Assembly: GCA_947501565.1 (NCBI GenBank) | Contig: CANMWJ010000003.1 | Coordinates: 186,001-250,000 of the forward strand | From: an uncultured Marinobacterium sp. | Lineage (GTDB): Bacteria > Pseudomonadota > Gammaproteobacteria > Pseudomonadales > Balneatricaceae | Direction: 5' to 3' | DNA: 64,000 nt | Part shown: positions 60,917-64,000 of the stretch, one piece after another | Layout of the letters: each line of letters begins with the position of its first letter | How positions within the stretch are numbered: the stretch's first letter is position 1 | Program-made: the position numbers and the translations under genes | Notes under the pieces: generated by a model | The model's database searches: none | What the model was told of the DNA's origin: nothing | Seen by the model: only the letters and a program-made list of their open reading frames with translations

Positions 60917-63900
60917 TCAGCTCAACGCTTCCGCCAGCTTACGCGCTTCGCTGAAGTTGGTTTTACCGCTGCCCAGCACCGGCACCGCATCCACGTTATG
61001 CACCGCTGCAGGCACCATCAGGCCGGGCATTCCGCCCTTAATCAGCTGGTCACGCAGGTCATTCGCTTCCTCCGTTTCCACCAGCAACACCACCTTCTCG
61101 CCCTTCTTGGCATCCGGCAGGTTCACCGCCACCAGCGGCAGCTCAGGCTGATCCAGAATACGACGCACCTCCCCTTCCACGGCGGTCAGGCTGACCATCT
61201 CGCCGCCTAGTTTGGCAAAGCGGGAGTAGCGGTCAACGATGGTGAGGAAGCCGTCCGCATCCAGATGACCTTTGTCGCCGGTTTTGTACCAGCGCAGGCC
61301 GTCCATCTCCACCACCACATCGGCGGTTTTTTCTGGATTATCGAGATACCCTTTCATGATCTGGGTACCGCCGATCAGGATCAGGCCATCCTCACCGGTC
61401 GGCAACTCCTCCAGCGTATCGGGATCAACCACCCGGAAGGTGGAGCCCGGCAGCGCCAGACCTACGGTGCCCTGCTTGGTTCCTACCTGCACCACCCAGT
61501 CATCGGTAACCAGAAGGTCCGGCAGGTTAAAGCTCGCCACCGGTGTGGTTTCAGTACAGCCGTAACCCTCCTGAATCGGTTTATGGAAGCGCGCTTCGAA
61601 CGCTTCACGCACTTTCGGGTCCAGTTTCTCAGCACCGGCCACCACCACGCGCAGGGATTCCAGCATCAGCGGGTGCAGCTTGCTGTTGCGGGTGTAGATA
61701 CGCAGGAAAGTGGAGGTCGCAAACATGATGGTCGCCCGGAAGCGAGCCACCCCTTTACCAATATTCTGCGCGTCAGTCGGGTCCGGGTGACAGACCACCG
61801 GAATGCCCTCCACCAGCGGCATAAAGCAGGTCACGGTGAGGCCAAATGCGTGGAACAGTGGCAAAGTCGCCATGATCTTGTCGTAATCACGCACGTTCAT
61901 CACATCCGCACTCTGGCGCAGATTACCCATAAAGTTGCGGTGGCTGAGCATCACACCTTTAGGTGCACCTTCGCTGCCGGAGGAGAACAGAATCGCTGCC
62001 GTATCCTCCAGATCGGTACGTTTACACAGCAGCCACTGCAGCATGAAAGTCGGCAACAGCTTGATCGTCAGCAGGGTACGCAGCCCTTCTGCTTTGCTGA
62101 CACCCGCCTTGATATCTTCCATGTAGAGTACAGTGCGCCCTTCAAACAGCGGCTCCACATCGATACCGCGCGCCTGCAGCTTAGTGACAAACTGGTGTGC
62201 AGTAACGATGGTTTTCACCTCCGCCTGCTCCAGCGCCGAGCGCATCGCTTCCAACGGCGCGGTGAAGTTGATATTCACTACGGTTTTACCTGCCATCAGC
62301 GACGCCATATTGGCGATAGCTCCGCCGACGGTCGTTGGCATCAGCAGACCGATATTCTTACCGTCTGTTTTCTGAATACGGCTTGAGAAGATGGTGCATC
62401 CGGTGAGCAATTTATGGTGCGACAACGGCTCGCCCTTCACCTCGGAGATCGCCCATTTGGTTGGGCTGCTCTTGGCGGTGCGGATAAACGCCTGCGGCAG
62501 GGTTTCCATACCACGGGTATGTTTTTCCCAGGCGTGGATCGATAGCTCCAATACCTTTTTCTTTACCGTCTCCGCGTTGCTGCTGATCGGCAGCTGCTTA
62601 CCGAATGCCACGATCACATCACGCTGTAGGCCATCGGCACGCAGGCTTTTCATACGTGAACTGGAGCGTGAGAAACGGCTACCCCAGAGGCCTCGCAGGT
62701 AAAACGGAACGATCACACCGTTGGCGTCTTCACAGGCGCGCTCAAAACCTTTCTTGAACTCCGCCAGCTGGCCGGTGTGGCTGATCGAACCTTCCGGGAA
62801 CAGGCACACCACCTTGCCCTCATTCAGCAGTTCGGTCACCTTGTTCAGCGCATTGCGGCTCATACCGCCGGAGATCGGGATCACACGGTAGATATCCAGG
62901 AACCACTTCAGGAACCAGCGCTCGTAGATGCTACGGTGCATTACAAAATGGATATGACGTGGGCAAGCCATCTGGATGATCGCCCAGTCCAGCCAGCTGA
63001 TATGGTTACCCAGTAGCAACATGCCTTTGCCATCTTCGGCCAGGTTCTCGAAACCCAGTACTTCCAGTTTGTATTTGCGCTTCATCAGGCCCAGGACCAT
63101 TACACGCAGGAAACCTTCAGGCACCGAGCGTACCGCCAACACCACACCTACACCACCGATGACCGCCAGCATCCAGAGCAACCAGATGCCATCCACACCC
63201 ATGTAGGCACAAAGCACGGTGATCACCAGGAAACCGAACATCGCGAGGTTCTGGATAAAGTTGCTGCCCGCCAGTACACGTCCGGTCTCGTTTTCGTCCG
63301 CATGGAACTGAATCAGTGCGTTCAGCGGCACGTTCAGCAGCGCGCCAAACAGACCGATCATCAGGAAAGCACCACCCTGCAGTACCATGCTGTCGAGCTG
63401 CGGCAGCAGAATCAGGCCCACGGTGACACCGATCGCACCGAGTGGAATCAAACCGGTATTGATGTAGTGGCGCGAGAGACGCCCTGCCAGCATGGAACCG
63501 AGCATAATGCCGATACCCGCCAGCGCCATAACGCCCTGAATTACGAAGGTGTTGTGCTGATCCAGGTACTCCTCGGCAAAGGCCGGGAAAACCGCCAGCA
63601 TCACCTGGCTGATCGACCAGAACAGCGCCAGACCGATGATCGACAGCAGAATCGGACGGTGGCCGGACAGCAGGCTTAGGTTGCTCTTCAGAGTTTTACC
63701 GCTGCGATAAGCGGCCCAGTCAAACTTCGTTTGGATATCGGTATCCTGCGTACGCGGCAAACGGTACGCCATCAGCAGCTCCAGTACCGCGCCACCGACG
63801 AGCACCCAACCCAACGGCGCAACACGCAGCAGGCTCTCCTCCGGTGACATCTGCTCGGCGCCTTCCAGACGGATCTCGAACATCAGCGAAAATGCCACGA

Positions 63901-64000
63901 TACCGCTGAGGATGGCGATCATGGTGGTTGCCTGTACCCAACCGTTACCTTCACTGAGGTTATCGACGCCCAACAGCTCCTTGATGTAACCGTATTTCGC
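60917..64000 (-). CDS. MFS / glycerophospholipid acyltransferase / AMP-ligase fusion (Aas-LplT type), N-terminus outside the window
   Basis: At least 1027 codons, open at the right edge (AKYGYIKEL precedes the first visible TTG), so the first part of the protein is missing. The visible order is: the end of an LplT-type MFS transporter (about ten helices), a PlsC acyltransferase with the HX4D motif in LLGNHISWLDWAII and LFPEGSISHTG, then an AMP-binding acyl-ligase with AAILFSSGSEGAPKGVMLSH and VQEGYGCTETTPVAS-like (IQEGYGCTETTPVASF). The three parts together import, charge and reacylate lysophospholipids in the inner membrane, as in E. coli LplT/Aas. Near the N-terminus the RNPAKYG-type motif is cut by the window. 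Confidence 0.92.
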   Translation of the reverse strand, partial: AKYGYIKELLGVDNLSEGNGWVQATTMIAILSGIVAFSLMFEIRLEGAEQMSPEESLLRVAPLGWVLVGGAVLELLMAYRLPRTQDTDIQTKFDWAAYRSGKTLKSNLSLLSGHRPILLSIIGLALFWSISQVMLAVFPAFAEEYLDQHNTFVIQGVMALAGIGIMLGSMLAGRLSRHYINTGLIPLGAIGVTVGLILLPQLDSMVLQGGAFLMIGLFGALLNVPLNALIQFHADENETGRVLAGSNFIQNLAMFGFLVITVLCAYMGVDGIWLLWMLAVIGGVGVVLAVRSVPEGFLRVMVLGLMKRKYKLEVLGFENLAEDGKGMLLLGNHISWLDWAIIQMACPRHIHFVMHRSIYERWFLKWFLDIYRVIPISGGMSRNALNKVTELLNEGKVVCLFPEGSISHTGQLAEFKKGFERACEDANGVIVPFYLRGLWGSRFSRSSSRMKSLRADGLQRDVIVAFGKQLPISSNAETVKKKVLELSIHAWEKHTRGMETLPQAFIRTAKSSPTKWAISEVKGEPLSHHKLLTGCTIFSSRIQKTDGKNIGLLMPTTVGGAIANMASLMAGKTVVNINFTAPLEAMRSALEQAEVKTIVTAHQFVTKLQARGIDVEPLFEGRTVLYMEDIKAGVSKAEGLRTLLTIKLLPTFMLQWLLCKRTDLEDTAAILFSSGSEGAPKGVMLSHRNFMGNLRQSADVMNVRDYDKIMATLPLFHAFGLTVTCFMPLVEGIPVVCHPDPTDAQNIGKGVARFRATIMFATSTFLRIYTRNSKLHPLMLESLRVVVAGAEKLDPKVREAFEARFHKPIQEGYGCTETTPVASFNLPDLLVTDDWVVQVGTKQGTVGLALPGSTFRVVDPDTLEELPTGEDGLILIGGTQIMKGYLDNPEKTADVVVEMDGLRWYKTGDKGHLDADGFLTIVDRYSRFAKLGGEMVSLTAVEGEVRRILDQPELPLVAVNLPDAKKGEKVVLLVETEEANDLRDQLIKGGMPGLMVPAAVHNVDAVPVLGSGKTNFSEARKLAEALS

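Noticed and set aside
1-64000. tRNA, rRNA and CRISPR arrays
   Set aside because: No cloverleaf with a T-loop consensus, no rRNA-like stretch and no spaced repeat array was found when the intergenic regions were read.

Overview
The window reads as a chromosomal segment of a free-living, probably marine gammaproteobacterium of the Oceanospirillales type. This rests on gene content (YceH, SlyD, DsbB, ApbC next to Dcd, a CsgG/DUF4810/DUF799 lipoprotein set, an MFS/acyltransferase/acyl-ligase fusion), on high GC over most of the window, and on many dispersed REP-like palindromes. The genus cannot be fixed from sequence alone.

Layout. 1-7.3 kb: the 5' part of a PAS sensor protein (running off the left edge), a YgjP-like metallopeptidase, a uracil-DNA glycosylase family protein, and a moxR / DUF58 / transglutaminase operon. 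7.2-7.9 kb: a gene-free stretch with REP palindromes and a strong candidate for an unannotated, sigma-54-driven, structured small RNA. 7.9-14.6 kb: arsM, a GGDEF/EAL protein, slyD, DUF1835, a cytochrome c lipoprotein, yceH, DUF465. 14.9-18.7 kb: a LysR-governed locus with a TauD/clavaminate-synthase-like dioxygenase, collapsed glycolate oxidase (glc) genes and an orphan TRAP binding protein. A 44-bp module is shared by the two promoters. 19-26.5 kb: two very small genes, dsbB and a TetR-MFP-RND-TolC efflux operon with a visible operator.

27.1-30.1 kb is an AT-rich island holding an AAA ATPase overlapping an HNH nuclease (Septu-like arrangement), with a small membrane protein downstream. 30-35 kb: small proteins, then a redox cluster (LLM oxidoreductase, SDR, LysR, quinone-oxidoreductase-like MDR) with a 48-bp module repeated in front of two of the targets. 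35-40.4 kb: two unknown cytosolic proteins, dcd, apbC and a diguanylate cyclase whose extracytoplasmic sensor carries a heme-binding CxxCH. 40.5-45.7 kb: LysE, a small secreted protein, a patatin-like protein, a UMF1-type MFS, and the CsgG-type operon, which has a hexamer tandem repeat just upstream of its first gene. 46-51 kb: a KamA-type radical SAM enzyme, DUF2750, and a glutamine-synthetase-like / Fe-alcohol dehydrogenase pair. 51-53.8 kb is a second accessory patch: a StbDE/RelBE toxin-antitoxin pair, an unknown protein and an AT-rich 486-residue protein with a C-terminal PD-(D/E)XK-like signature. 54-60.2 kb: a three-gene amino-acid catabolic set (sodium symporter, Leu/Phe/Val dehydrogenase, indolepyruvate ferredoxin oxidoreductase fusion). 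60.9 kb to the right edge: an LplT/PlsC/acyl-ligase fusion, partial at its N-terminus.

The most interesting unexplained items are the sigma-54 small RNA, the two duplicated LysR-type control modules, the AAA/HNH island, the orphan nuclease-like gene, the glc collapse and the repeat ahead of the csgG-like gene. All calls come from reading the sequence; no database search was run.
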